A stretch of 64,000 nt of DNA from Mesorhizobium comanense (GTDB taxonomy: Bacteria; Pseudomonadota; Alphaproteobacteria; Rhizobiales; Rhizobiaceae). A program made the translations under genes and the position numbers. The notes below the pieces were generated by a model. It was not told the DNA's origin. It did no database searches and was given only the letters and a program-made list of their open reading frames with translations. The stretch lies in contig NZ_SCNN01000002.1 in the NCBI RefSeq assembly GCF_005503535.1, positions 124,001 to 188,000 of the forward strand, read 5' to 3'. Position 1 is the first letter of the stretch, and each line of letters begins with the position of its first letter. Below are positions 20,732 to 29,256 of the stretch, piece after piece.

Positions 20732-21841
20732 TCATCCTTCCATCTGGGCCAGCAGCGCCAGCATCACATCGGCAGAAGGCATCGGCAGCACTGCTTCGAT
20801 CTCCGCCGGCCTCACACCGGCAATCGCCGTATCGGCTCCGTCTGCGACGGTGCCGAGCGGCCCGCGAAAACCGTGTTTGGACCAGGCGAGCTCCTGCAGC
20901 TTCGGGCTGGTCAGCGCCTCCAGCAGCCTATCGACGGCCGGATCGATGACGATCAGCGGATGGGCTGAATACACGGTCGGCCGGGGATAAAGGATTTCGG
21001 GCTTGGCGCCCATGCCGGCCTGCACCCGTTGCCAGCGCGCCGGGTCGGCGAGCGCCCATTCGACAAGCTGGTTTTCGTAGCCGACCACCATCGGCTCGGC
21101 GCCGAGGCCGCCCGCAATGTACTGGTCGAACAGCTTTCCCGACGAAGACGACTTCAGTCCCATGCCGCGGAAGATCGCCTTGGCCTGGTCGCCATGTTGG
21201 GTGAGCAATTCCTGCGTCGCCACGTCGCCGCTCATCAGGCTCAGCACCAGGCCGGCGAACATGAAGCCGGAGTTGGAGCGATTGGGATCGGTCGAGACGA
21301 TCCGTGCCCGGCCGTAAAGCTCGTCAATACCGAGATCGGACCAGTTTTTGCCGGCTACAATAGCATCGAGCAATGCCTTGAGATCGAGCTGGTTGTAGCC
21401 ACCCTTGGCGGCGACCGTGACCAGTCCGCTCTTCTTGAGGCCTTCCACCACGGGCCCCCAGGTATAGACGACGATCGGCGAGTTCAGCACCACCTGGTCG
21501 TTGCGGATCGCCACCCCGCTCTTGCGGGCAAGGTCGACCATGATCGAGGAGGACGGCCACAGGAATTGCGGTTTCTGGGTCAGCAAAGCCGGCTCGCGCA
21601 CCATCTCGACTGAACCGGCGACGCGCGCATCGAGCTCCAGCCCGTAGCCTCCCAGGGCATGGACGACATCCGGATCGGCCAGAAAAGCCTGCTTCTCCCC
21701 GCCGATGAAGCCGAAAAGATGCGCCTTGTTGCCGAGATAGCCACGGAATTCCGGGCGATCCTTGAGCGCCAGATAGCCACCGGTCCCCGCCGCGGCGGCA
21801 CCCAGCAGACCCAGTCCAAAAGCGCGGCGCGAAATGGCCAT
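20732..21841 (-). CDS. Extracellular solute-binding protein, last gene of the TelA-type operon
   Basis: A 369-residue exported protein. The N terminus MAISRRAFGLGLLGAAAAG has a twin-Arg-like signal sequence. The mature part is a type II periplasmic-binding fold related to the N-terminal half of the gene at 22473-24044: both share W-P-x-S-S-x-x-V-D-L and a later S-N-S-G segment (FLWPSSSIMVDL, NRSNSGFMFAGLVLSL). The start overlaps the stop of the XpaC-like gene by one base (TGATG), which implies translational coupling. No ABC permease or ATPase lies nearby, so a sensory rather than transport role is likely. Exact ligand unknown. Confidence 0.8.
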   Translation of the reverse strand: MAISRRAFGLGLLGAAAAGTGGYLALKDRPEFRGYLGNKAHLFGFIGGEKQAFLADPDVVHALGGYGLELDARVAGSVEMVREPALLTQKPQFLWPSSSIMVDLARKSGVAIRNDQVVLNSPIVVYTWGPVVEGLKKSGLVTVAAKGGYNQLDLKALLDAIVAGKNWSDLGIDELYGRARIVSTDPNRSNSGFMFAGLVLSLMSGDVATQELLTQHGDQAKAIFRGMGLKSSSSGKLFDQYIAGGLGAEPMVVGYENQLVEWALADPARWQRVQAGMGAKPEILYPRPTVYSAHPLIVIDPAVDRLLEALTSPKLQELAWSKHGFRGPLGTVADGADTAIAGVRPAEIEAVLPMPSADVMLALLAQMEG

Positions 21842-22458
21842 CAGCGACCGATATCCTCTTTCAGCGACTCCTGGATGAGCCGCAGGTCAACGTCGAGCGT
21901 GCCAAGTTCGGTATCAGCCAGGCTGTCTGCATAGTGCACGAAGGCGTCCTGCAGCTTGGCGATCACCGAGCCGACATTGGCCAGTCGCGCCTGGCTTGGC
22001 GCGCGCCGATTCGCCAGCGTCGCATAGCCTTCGGCCACTTCCGCCGCTTGCGGCACATAATAGGTGAGAAAGCGCCGCACGGAAGGGGCGGTTTCGGGCT
22101 TGGCCTCGACCCTGGCGATCACATCGGCGGCGATGTCGGACAGGTTCTTGACCTTGGCTGCCATGTCCTTGTCGGAGATCCCCCGGGCCGCGGCGGCGAG
22201 GCGGTCCGCCGCCGGCTGCGCCTGCGCCAGCAGTTCGCGCGCGAACGCCACCCGGCTGCCGCTGATCGAGCCGAGGTCGAGGCCTTCGAACAATTGGCGC
22301 GGCGCCAGCACGAAGACCAGTCCGGCAAAGACAAGCGCCGCGATGATCGCCGACACCAGGAACGGAAAATGCGTGAGAAAACTCAAACCGATCAGGAGCG
22401 CTGCCGAGACCAGGCCCGCCGCGATCCAGTTCCAGTCGTTGCCGAACAAGCCACGCAT
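21841..22458 (-). CDS. XpaC-like membrane-anchored protein
   Basis: A 205-residue protein with two adjacent N-terminal membrane helices (WIAAGLVSAALLIGLSFL and FPFLVSAIIAALVFAGLVFV) and a cytoplasmic helical domain, matching the XpaC family (5-bromo-4-chloroindolyl phosphate hydrolysis protein, Pfam PF10112). In Bacillus subtilis xpaC is paired with the telA homologue yaaN, as here. The C-terminal part (VRRFLTYYVPQAAEVAEGYATL) is strongly helical and may bind TelA. I chose the Met at 22458, 15 bases after the upstream gene's stop; a longer frame reaching 22899 lies in another gene's coding region. Biochemical function unknown. Confidence 0.82.
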   Translation of the reverse strand: MRGLFGNDWNWIAAGLVSAALLIGLSFLTHFPFLVSAIIAALVFAGLVFVLAPRQLFEGLDLGSISGSRVAFARELLAQAQPAADRLAAAARGISDKDMAAKVKNLSDIAADVIARVEAKPETAPSVRRFLTYYVPQAAEVAEGYATLANRRAPSQARLANVGSVIAKLQDAFVHYADSLADTELGTLDVDLRLIQESLKEDIGR

Positions 22459-22472
22459 GCTAGCCGCGCATC

Positions 22473-24044
22473 TCAGTTGTAGCCGCGGGCGGCGCGGAAG
22501 GCGCCTGCAAGATCGCCGCTGCCATCGAATATCCGCGCCGAAGTCGCCTTGGCAAGGCTGTCGAGCTGGCTCTTGTCTGCATCGCCGAAAGTGATGCCGA
22601 ACACCGGCACGCGCACCGGGGCGGCGCGCCATTGCTGGAGGAACTGGTCGGCGCTCCCGTCTGTGCGGCCGTCGGTCATGATGATGATCGCCGGCAGATA
22701 TTTCGGCAGGTCCGGGGTGGCGGTGATCTGCTGCAGCGCCTGCTGGGCGCAGGCATACATGTCGGTGCCGCCGCCGGCATGCTGCTCGGCCACGGCTGCC
22801 AGCAGCCTGGCTTGCCCGCCGGCATCGCCGGCCGCTTCGAAACTGCCGCGCACCGCACCGTCGAACGGCAGCACGAAGATGCGGTCGGACGGCGTCCATT
22901 GTACCAGCACTTCGCTGGCCTTTTCCGGCGTGAACAGAAGTTGGGCGGCGGCCTGCAATTGCTTCTCGCCCTTATCCTCCATCGAGCCGGAGAAGTCGAA
23001 GCACAGTGCCGTCAGCGACGGTTTGCGCAGGGCCTCCTGATAGAGATCAAGCGCCTTGCGGATCACCGCCGGCTCCGGCATGCGGATCGAGGTCACCAGC
23101 CTGCCCGGGTCGAAATTCCAGTCGGGCTCGGCCGCGGCCTGGACGGCCTCGCCGCCAAGCGGCAGCCGGCGGCCCGTGTCGGCGATGCGCTTGCGCACCG
23201 CGTCCGACTGCAGATAGGCGAGCAGATCGGTGAAGAACTTTTCGACGTCCGGGCCGCGTCCATGGTCGATGAAGCCGAGAGGAGAATCGCCGACCGCGAC
23301 GCCATCGGCCGGATAGATGGCATAGAGCGGCTCCTTGCCCATCTGCTTCAGTTTGTCGTTGGTCTCCTTCAGCGTCGCCTCATAGTTCCACATAGCATCG
23401 TAGTCGGTGCCCTTGCTTGCACTGTCGACATAAAGGTCGGCGAGCCAGCCCGACGAGCCGGAGGAACGCTCCACGCCTTGCAGCAGGGCACTCACCGTTT
23501 CACGCACATTCGCATTGTCGAGATCGCCGGGCTCGATCACCTCCTTGCCGCCGAGCGCGCTCGACAGCATGGCGAGATAGGCGCTGGCGCCGGAATTGGA
23601 CTGCGTGGCCGAGGTCATCAGGAATTTGAGCTTGCCGTCCTTCACGGCGGCCAGGATGTCCTTCATGAAGACCCGCTTGCCGATCCAGCCGAGCTCCGCG
23701 GCCTTCGATTTGCGCACGCCCAGAATGACGGGCATCTGCGCGATCGAGGTGAGGTTGCGCACCTTGCGGCCGGTGTCGAAAAGATCGACCCACACGCTCG
23801 AGGCAGGCCAGACCGCGTCCTGGTCGAGCCCGGCGGGCCGCTGCAGCCCGAGCCCGATGTCGAGCGAGCCTTCATAGGCAAAAGTGCAGGTCGCGCCCTG
23901 CTTGGCGCAGAATTCCTGCACGATCGGTTCCAACACCGTGTTCTCGGAACCGGAAACGATCGAGAAGTTCACGTGGCTCGAATTGCAGGCGGCAAGCAGC
24001 GCCGAGAAGATCAGCAGCAGGACGGACGTCAGCGTCTTCGGCAT
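22473..24044 (-). CDS. Lipoprotein with binding-protein and von Willebrand A domains
   Basis: A 523-residue fusion. The N terminus VLLLIFSALLAAC is a lipoprotein signal with the lipobox Cys at residue 19. Residues about 25-310 form a solute-binding domain (VWPASSVWVDLFDTG and SATQSNSGASAYLAML) related to the protein at 20732-21841. Residues about 335-515 form a VWA domain: MIDAS DFSGSM (DxSxS), Thr in GGGTDMYA, Asp in MTDGRTDG. It sits 11 bases after telA and 14 before xpaC, in one operon. A metal- or ligand-sensing surface complex is plausible; the exact role is not known. Confidence 0.85.
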   Translation of the reverse strand: MPKTLTSVLLLIFSALLAACNSSHVNFSIVSGSENTVLEPIVQEFCAKQGATCTFAYEGSLDIGLGLQRPAGLDQDAVWPASSVWVDLFDTGRKVRNLTSIAQMPVILGVRKSKAAELGWIGKRVFMKDILAAVKDGKLKFLMTSATQSNSGASAYLAMLSSALGGKEVIEPGDLDNANVRETVSALLQGVERSSGSSGWLADLYVDSASKGTDYDAMWNYEATLKETNDKLKQMGKEPLYAIYPADGVAVGDSPLGFIDHGRGPDVEKFFTDLLAYLQSDAVRKRIADTGRRLPLGGEAVQAAAEPDWNFDPGRLVTSIRMPEPAVIRKALDLYQEALRKPSLTALCFDFSGSMEDKGEKQLQAAAQLLFTPEKASEVLVQWTPSDRIFVLPFDGAVRGSFEAAGDAGGQARLLAAVAEQHAGGGTDMYACAQQALQQITATPDLPKYLPAIIIMTDGRTDGSADQFLQQWRAAPVRVPVFGITFGDADKSQLDSLAKATSARIFDGSGDLAGAFRAARGYN

Positions 24045-24055
24045 GGCGGTTCCGA

Positions 24056-25135
24056 TCAGCCTTGAGTCAGCGCTTTCTTCAGATCGAGCGTCATCTGGTC
24101 CATCTGCTTTTCGGCGTCGGCCCGCTTCTGGCGGCCCTCCTGCTGGACCTTCAGCACGCCTTGCACCGTGTCGATCAGATCGCGGTTGGCCTGCGCCAGT
24201 GTCTCGACGTCGACGATGCCGCGCTGCGCCTGCTCTTCGATCGAGATTGCCTGGTCTTTCATCATCTTGGAGGTCTGGCGGATCATCTCGTTGGTGGCGT
24301 CGGTCACTGTCTTTTGCAGTTCGAGCGCCGATTTCTGGTTGGTCAGGCCGAGCAGGATGACCATTTTCTGCTTCCAGGCCGGTACGGTTAGCGCCGAGGT
24401 CGCCTGCAAATTCTCGATCAAGGTCTCGTCGCCGGATTGGACGATGCGGATCTGCGGCAATTGCTGGATGCCGAGCTGGCGCGCCTGCACCAGGTAGAAG
24501 ACGCGCTTCTCCAGCCGGTCGAGCGCCTGCACTGCGTCCTGATAGGTTTGCGCCTCGAGCGTGCCGCCGGCGTCGCCCCCGGCAGATTCAGCCGCCGCCT
24601 TCAGCTTGGGCAGTTCATTGGCGCGGTAGTCGTCGACGAATTTCTTGCCGGCCTGCACATAGGCATCGAGCTTGAGGATGGAACCCTTGGTCTGCTCGTG
24701 CAGGTCATCGAGCACGGCGATGTCGCGCCGCAGCGTGTCCTTGTGGCGGTCGAGTTCCAGACCGATGCGATCGATCTGCCCCGCGACGTCCTCGTACTTC
24801 TCCTTGAACCGCTCGAGGCGGGCCTTGAACGAGGAAAAGAGGCTGCTGAGAAAACCCTGGTCCTTGAGCGAGGCCGGGTCCAGGTTCCTGGCCTTCATGA
24901 TGATGTCGGTCAGGAGATCGCCGGTATCGCCCAGGTCGCGGTTGCGCAACTGCGCGAGGATCTTGTCGGCATAATCGCTGACGGCCTGCTGAGCGCGGTC
25001 GCCGAACACCGAAATGGCGGCGCGGTCGCGCACATCGATGCTTCCCTCGATGCGGGCGATTTCGGCCGGATTGGCCGCGATGACAGGCAATTGCGACGTG
25101 TCGTCGAGCAGAATGACGCTGTTCTTGTCGGCCAT
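24056..25135 (-). CDS. telA: TelA family protein (toxic anion resistance)
   Basis: A 359-residue, almost wholly alpha-helical soluble protein of the TelA family (Pfam PF05816), linked to tellurite and other toxic-oxyanion or antibiotic stress. Visible family blocks are ADKILAQLRNRDLGDTGDLL, a long helical SSLFSSFKARLERFKEKYEDV and the late QTSKMMKDQAISIEEQAQRG and VDVETLAQANRDLIDTVQGV. The length is typical. It is the first gene of a four-gene operon with a VWA/binding lipoprotein, an XpaC-like protein and another binding protein. Molecular activity of TelA proteins is not established. Confidence 0.92.
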   Translation of the reverse strand: MADKNSVILLDDTSQLPVIAANPAEIARIEGSIDVRDRAAISVFGDRAQQAVSDYADKILAQLRNRDLGDTGDLLTDIIMKARNLDPASLKDQGFLSSLFSSFKARLERFKEKYEDVAGQIDRIGLELDRHKDTLRRDIAVLDDLHEQTKGSILKLDAYVQAGKKFVDDYRANELPKLKAAAESAGGDAGGTLEAQTYQDAVQALDRLEKRVFYLVQARQLGIQQLPQIRIVQSGDETLIENLQATSALTVPAWKQKMVILLGLTNQKSALELQKTVTDATNEMIRQTSKMMKDQAISIEEQAQRGIVDVETLAQANRDLIDTVQGVLKVQQEGRQKRADAEKQMDQMTLDLKKALTQG

Positions 25136-25271
25136 GCGGACCTCTCCCTAGCGAACAGTATCTCCATAGCCAGTATGTAACAGAGGTATGTCGCTGCTGT
25201 GGACAACGGAAGTCCGCCGCCGCTTTCGAGCGGAAAACACCTCGGTTTCATGCCCTGCACCCAAGAAATGC

Positions 25272-26462
25272 TTAGAGGGCGGGCTCTTGCTTGGCCATGG
25301 AAGGTCCGGCTCTGAGCAGCAAGGGCAAGCAGAGCATGTAGAGCGCCGCACCCGCGATCCATGCCGTCCCGGGAAAGACCGCGCGGGTGCGAAAGTAGAG
25401 CGTGGTGATGACGAGCGGGCCGAACACCGAGACCAGGCTGATCACGCTGGTGAGCACACCCTGCAACCGTCCCTGATGGTCGGCGCCGACGCGTGACGTC
25501 AACAGCGACTGTAGGGCCGGGGCACCGATGCCGCCGAGGCAGAACAGCGGCAACAGCGCGAATGCCACCCAGCCTTGTCCGGCCAGCGCGATCGAAACAT
25601 AGGCCATGCTGTCGGCCAAAACCGCGATGATCAGCGTCCGTCTTTCGCCGTAGCGTTCCGCGATCGGTCCGGCGACGAAGCCCTGGGCGCCGGCATGAAA
25701 GAGGCCGAACAGGGCCAGCGAGACACCGACGGTGAAAAGATCCCAGTTGAACTTGTCCTGCACGTAGAGCACCCAGATCGTTCCGCCGACCTGGCCGACG
25801 AGGCCAAGCACGGCGAAAGCGCCGAGCAGCGGCAGGATCGCTGGAAAGGTGAGAGCCCAGCGCAACGGCGCGAGCGGGTTCAAGGAAGGCAACTCACCAC
25901 CTTCTTCGCCTCGCTTCGGCTCCGGCAGCAGGAAGAAGGCCAGCACCAGATTCAGGCCGCTAAGGGCGGCCGCTGCCAGGAAGGGCGCCCGCAGCCAGAT
26001 GTCGCCGAGCAGCCCGCCGAGCGCCGGGCCGGCGATGAAACCGACACCGTAGGCGGCACTCAGATGGCCGAAGGCGCGGGCGCGCCGGTCCTCGCCGTTG
26101 ATGTCGGCCATGTAGGCGGAAGCCACCGCCATGCTCGCGCCGGTAATACCCGCGATCAACCGGCCGATGAACAGCAGCGGCAGCGACGGCGCGAAGGCCA
26201 TGAAGAGATAGTCGATCGTCGATCCGGCTAGCGAGACAAGCAGCACGGGACGGCGGCCATACCGATCCGACAAGGCGCCAAGCAGCGGCGAAAACAGCAC
26301 CTGCATCGCCGCAAAGGCGGACAGAAACGCGCCGAATATCCAGCCGATGTCTTCGATATGGCCAACGTCCCGCAGCAGTCCCGGCAAGACCGGCATGACC
26401 AGTCCGACGCCGGCGGCATCCAATGCCATGGCCATCAGCACGATGAGATAGGCTCTTTTCAT
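25272..26462 (-). CDS. tetA: Tetracycline efflux MFS transporter, TetA type
   Basis: A 396-residue, 12-helix antiporter. TM1 contains ALDAAGVGLVMPVLPGLLRD, closely following TetA of Tn10 and RP4 (D-A-x-G-x-G-L-x-M-P-V-L-P-G-L-L), and the TM2-3 loop is GALSDRYGRRPVLL with the essential Asp. A. typical QGFVAGPIAERYGERRTLI motif follows in the second half. It is divergent from a TetR with two tet-like operators in the shared promoter (26481-26524). Tetracycline is the natural guess from the family, but chromosomal homologues can export other drugs. Confidence 0.88.
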   Translation of the reverse strand: MKRAYLIVLMAMALDAAGVGLVMPVLPGLLRDVGHIEDIGWIFGAFLSAFAAMQVLFSPLLGALSDRYGRRPVLLVSLAGSTIDYLFMAFAPSLPLLFIGRLIAGITGASMAVASAYMADINGEDRRARAFGHLSAAYGVGFIAGPALGGLLGDIWLRAPFLAAAALSGLNLVLAFFLLPEPKRGEEGGELPSLNPLAPLRWALTFPAILPLLGAFAVLGLVGQVGGTIWVLYVQDKFNWDLFTVGVSLALFGLFHAGAQGFVAGPIAERYGERRTLIIAVLADSMAYVSIALAGQGWVAFALLPLFCLGGIGAPALQSLLTSRVGADHQGRLQGVLTSVISLVSVFGPLVITTLYFRTRAVFPGTAWIAGAALYMLCLPLLLRAGPSMAKQEPAL

Positions 26463-26480
26463 CGCCAGCGTTCTTTCCTA

Positions 26481-26524
26481 CAATTTATCATCGATAAGGC
26501 GCTGCCTTTATCACTGATAAATTG
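26481..26524. promoter_or_regulatory. Twin tet-type operators between tetA and tetR
   Basis: Operator 1 is TTTATCATCGATAAG (26484-26498), operator 2 TTTATCACTGATAAA (26507-26521), each matching the TetR operator pattern TCTATCA-T-TGATAGA. Their centres are 23 bases apart, and the block CAATTTATCA (26481-26490) is mirrored perfectly by TGATAAATTG (26515-26524), so the whole region is a large imperfect palindrome. It lies between the divergent tetA and tetR starts (26462 and 26546), so TetR likely represses both. Confidence 0.9.
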
Positions 26525-26545
26525 GGACGGCAAGAGAGGGTTGGC

Positions 26546-27163
26546 ATGAAACTGGACAAGCCGCGGATCGTCGACGAGGCGCTGGTTTTGCTCAACGAGG
26601 TCGGCATCGATGCGCTGTCGACCCGCCTTCTGGCGCAGCGGCTGAAAGTCCAGCAGCCGGCGCTCTACTGGCATTTCAAGAACAAGCGTGCGTTGCTCGA
26701 TGCGATGAACGAGGAAATGCTGCGGCGCGGCCATCGCCATCGAACCCCGGGGCCGGGCGAGACCTGGCAGGATTTCGTGCGCAGGAATGCGCGCAGCTTC
26801 AGGGGCGCCCTGACCGCCTATCGCGACGGTGCGCGAGTCCACGCCGGAACGGAAGCGGATCCCGGAGACCTCGAGCATTTCGAAGGGTTGCTGGAATTTT
26901 TGCAAGGCGAGGGGCTCCCCGCTGTCCCCGCCATGGAATTGCTGATGACGATCGGGCGCTACACGGTCGGCTGCGTGATGGAGGAACAAGCCGAATATTC
27001 GCCGGGCTCAGGGCGGGGCGAAGCGCTGGATGCCGCGGCGCGGACTTACCCGCTATTGTCGCGGGCACTGGTCCATTATCGCGCCGGCGGACATGAAGCG
27101 CTGTTCGAAAGCGGACTTGCCCTGATGATCGCGGGGGCGGAAGCCCGGGTAAGCGGGCCCTGA
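26546..27163 (+). CDS. tetR: Tetracycline repressor TetR
   Basis: A 205-residue TetR with the true tetracycline-repressor fold, not merely a generic TetR/AcrR protein. The helix-turn-helix LSTRLLAQRLKVQQPALYWH and KNKRALLDAM follow Tn10 TetR closely. The ligand pocket keeps YRDGARVHAGT, with the His (Tn10 His100) that holds the Mg-tetracycline complex and the Thr103 equivalent, and GCVMEEQ, with the Glu147 equivalent; Arg104 is replaced by Glu. The start is ATG after AGAGAGGG. It is divergent from tetA. Ligand therefore probably a tetracycline-like compound. Confidence 0.92.
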   Translation: MKLDKPRIVDEALVLLNEVGIDALSTRLLAQRLKVQQPALYWHFKNKRALLDAMNEEMLRRGHRHRTPGPGETWQDFVRRNARSFRGALTAYRDGARVHAGTEADPGDLEHFEGLLEFLQGEGLPAVPAMELLMTIGRYTVGCVMEEQAEYSPGSGRGEALDAAARTYPLLSRALVHYRAGGHEALFESGLALMIAGAEARVSGP

Positions 27164-27187
27164 GGGCGGCCTCTCGCTGCTTGCCCG

Positions 27188-27856
27188 TCAGATTGCCGTT
27201 GCCGACGCTGGCGATGCAGCCATCCATTGCCTGACGATAGCGGCGTCGGGATCGCCGATTTCATGGCCCGACGGAACAATCCGGGCGTCGATCTCACTGC
27301 CGTGCCGGTTGAGCAGCGTCACCAGCGGCGCCGCGAAAGGTCCGTAGGTCTCGTCGGCTGACCCGGCAATGATCAGCGTGCGCGTTCCGCCAAGCCGCGT
27401 CGCCGGCACGTTGTCGAGCACCGGCATGGGCCTCAGCAGCGCCGCCTGGCGCACAAGACCCGGATGGAGCAGCATCAGGCTGGAAACCAGGTTGGCGCCG
27501 TTCGAATAACCCAGAAATGTCGCGTGCGCGAGATCAAGCCCGTGGCACCTCGCGACCTCGCCGGCAAATGTCGCAAAGGCTGCCGTCTCGGCAAGGATGC
27601 TTTCCTGGTCGAACCGCGTTGGGGTTATGCGTTCGAACCAGCGAAATCCGTCCTCTTGGCGGATTCGGCCACGCGCCGCGATCAGCACGGCGCCAGGTAC
27701 GATCCGTCTTGCCAGCGGCACCAGCGTGGACTCATCGACGCCCGATCCGTGGAGCAGAAAAAGGCATTCTCTCCCATGTTTGCCGGCGTCCAGAAGGCGA
27801 TAGGGGAATGCAAGATCCATGCGCACCGGAGCGTTTTCAACGTCGGCATCGATCAT
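27188..27856 (-). CDS. Alpha/beta hydrolase (carboxylesterase/phospholipase family)
   Basis: A 222-residue alpha/beta hydrolase with the oxyanion segment LFLLHGSGVDESTL, the nucleophile elbow FLGYSNGANLVSSLML (Ser in GYSNG), Asp in IIAGSADETYGPF and the late His in SGHEIG. This is the small carboxylesterase/phospholipase family (Pfam PF02230) that also includes hydroquinone-inducible esterases. It converges on tetR, 24 bases away. A Met at residue 13 is an alternative start. Substrate not predictable. Confidence 0.85.
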   Translation of the reverse strand: MIDADVENAPVRMDLAFPYRLLDAGKHGRECLFLLHGSGVDESTLVPLARRIVPGAVLIAARGRIRQEDGFRWFERITPTRFDQESILAETAAFATFAGEVARCHGLDLAHATFLGYSNGANLVSSLMLLHPGLVRQAALLRPMPVLDNVPATRLGGTRTLIIAGSADETYGPFAAPLVTLLNRHGSEIDARIVPSGHEIGDPDAAIVRQWMAASPASATAI

Positions 27857-28059
27857 ATCGTATCCCCTTGATTATATAAGGTTCCGCTCAATTTGCCGGC
27901 TTCAAAACGCAATATTTTCTTGCTCCGCGAAAGTTGATTGAACCAGGCGCATTCCTGCCCGTTTAAGCGCCGATATACTCCGCGTGGGAGGAATCGAAGC
28001 GGTGCGCCCCGGGGGTCGCATTGCTGGACATGAACAACCAGCTTTGAGGCCTTTTGTCG

Positions 28060-29241
28060 ATGACTACCCCTGTTCCGCCCGGACGCGATACGCGTATCGA
28101 TGTTTTGCGCGCGCTCGCGCTGCTCACCATTTTCGTCGACCATGTGCCGGGCACGGCTTTCGAAACCCTGACCTACAAGAATTTCGGCTTTTCGGACGCG
28201 GCCGAGGCGTTCGTCCTCATATCGGGGATTGCCGTCGCGCTCGCCTATGGAACGAAATTCCAGCCGGGCGGTCGCCTTTTCGCCACCCTCAAGATGTGGC
28301 GGCGGGCAAGTGTGCTCTACGCCGCCCACATCGTCACGACGATGGCGGTGATGGCGATATTCTGCGCCGTGGCGGTGTTTGCAAGGCGGCCCGAACTGCT
28401 GACGATGATCAACATCGAGCCGCTGATGAAGAACACGCCGGAGGTTCTGGTCGGTATCGTCACGCTCGGCCATCAGCTTGGCTACAACAACATCCTGCCG
28501 GTCTATGCCGCACTGCTTCTGATGGCGCCGGCTTTCGTGCTGTTCATCAGCTACCGGCCTGTCATGGCTCTGGTCGCGTCGGGCGCACTATGGCTCATCG
28601 CGGGCATTTGGCAGATCGCCCCGCCCAACTATCCCGAGCCCGGATTCTGGTTTCTCAACCCGCTCTCCTGGCAGTTCCTGTTCAACATCGGCGTCGCCGC
28701 CATGCTGCATGTCAGACGCGGCGGGACCATTCCGGTCAATCGCTGGCTTGTCGGCGCCGCGGCGGCGTACGTGCTGACCGCGCTCGCCTGGGTGCACAGC
28801 CCGCTCTGGGGACAGATCACCTGGTTCAACCTGCCGGTGGTGATAGGCGGCTTCGACAAGACTTTCCTGTCGCTGCCGCGCCTGCTGCACATACTGGCGG
28901 TGAGTTATCTGATCGTCGCCTTGCCGACGCTTTCCAACCTCTTCCGGACCAGTCCCGATCATCCGTTGGCGATATTGGGCAAGCGTTCCCTGCCGGTCTT
29001 CATCGCCGGCACGGTGCTTGCCATGGTCGCCCAGGTGATGAAGCTGATCAATCCGGGCGGGCTTGTCTATGACGGCCTGCTGCTTTCAGCCGGCATTGCC
29101 ATGCAGTTTGCCCTTGCCTTCTATCTTGAATGGCTGTCCGGCATCGGCGGTTCCGCCAAAGGCAAGCCGGTCCGTGCCGGCGTGCCTGCGGTTCGCGAGA
29201 CATTCAATGTCGGTTCGATGGCCGCCGGCACCAACCGGTAA
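28060..29241 (+). CDS. OpgC-type membrane acyltransferase
   Basis: A 393-residue polytopic membrane protein of the OpgC family (Pfam PF10129), known for succinylating osmoregulated periplasmic glucans. The N terminus TRIDVLRALALLTIFVDHVPG has the conserved R-x-D-x-x-R and the H of the acyltransferase active site; ANEFVLISG-equivalent AEAFVLISGIAVALAYG follows. Around ten helices are visible. The C-terminal tail is soluble. The start ATG at 28060 was chosen over TTG at 28054. OpgC enzymes in rhizobia affect glucan charge and host interaction; which glucan is modified here is unknown. Confidence 0.85.
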   Translation: MTTPVPPGRDTRIDVLRALALLTIFVDHVPGTAFETLTYKNFGFSDAAEAFVLISGIAVALAYGTKFQPGGRLFATLKMWRRASVLYAAHIVTTMAVMAIFCAVAVFARRPELLTMINIEPLMKNTPEVLVGIVTLGHQLGYNNILPVYAALLLMAPAFVLFISYRPVMALVASGALWLIAGIWQIAPPNYPEPGFWFLNPLSWQFLFNIGVAAMLHVRRGGTIPVNRWLVGAAAAYVLTALAWVHSPLWGQITWFNLPVVIGGFDKTFLSLPRLLHILAVSYLIVALPTLSNLFRTSPDHPLAILGKRSLPVFIAGTVLAMVAQVMKLINPGGLVYDGLLLSAGIAMQFALAFYLEWLSGIGGSAKGKPVRAGVPAVRETFNVGSMAAGTNR

Positions 29242-29256
29242 CGAGAGGCCCGCGGC

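Noticed and set aside
22632..24065. A 477-codon plus-strand open frame opposite the VWA lipoprotein gene
   Set aside because: The minus-strand product has a lipobox, a binding fold and a MIDAS site; the plus-strand product has none.
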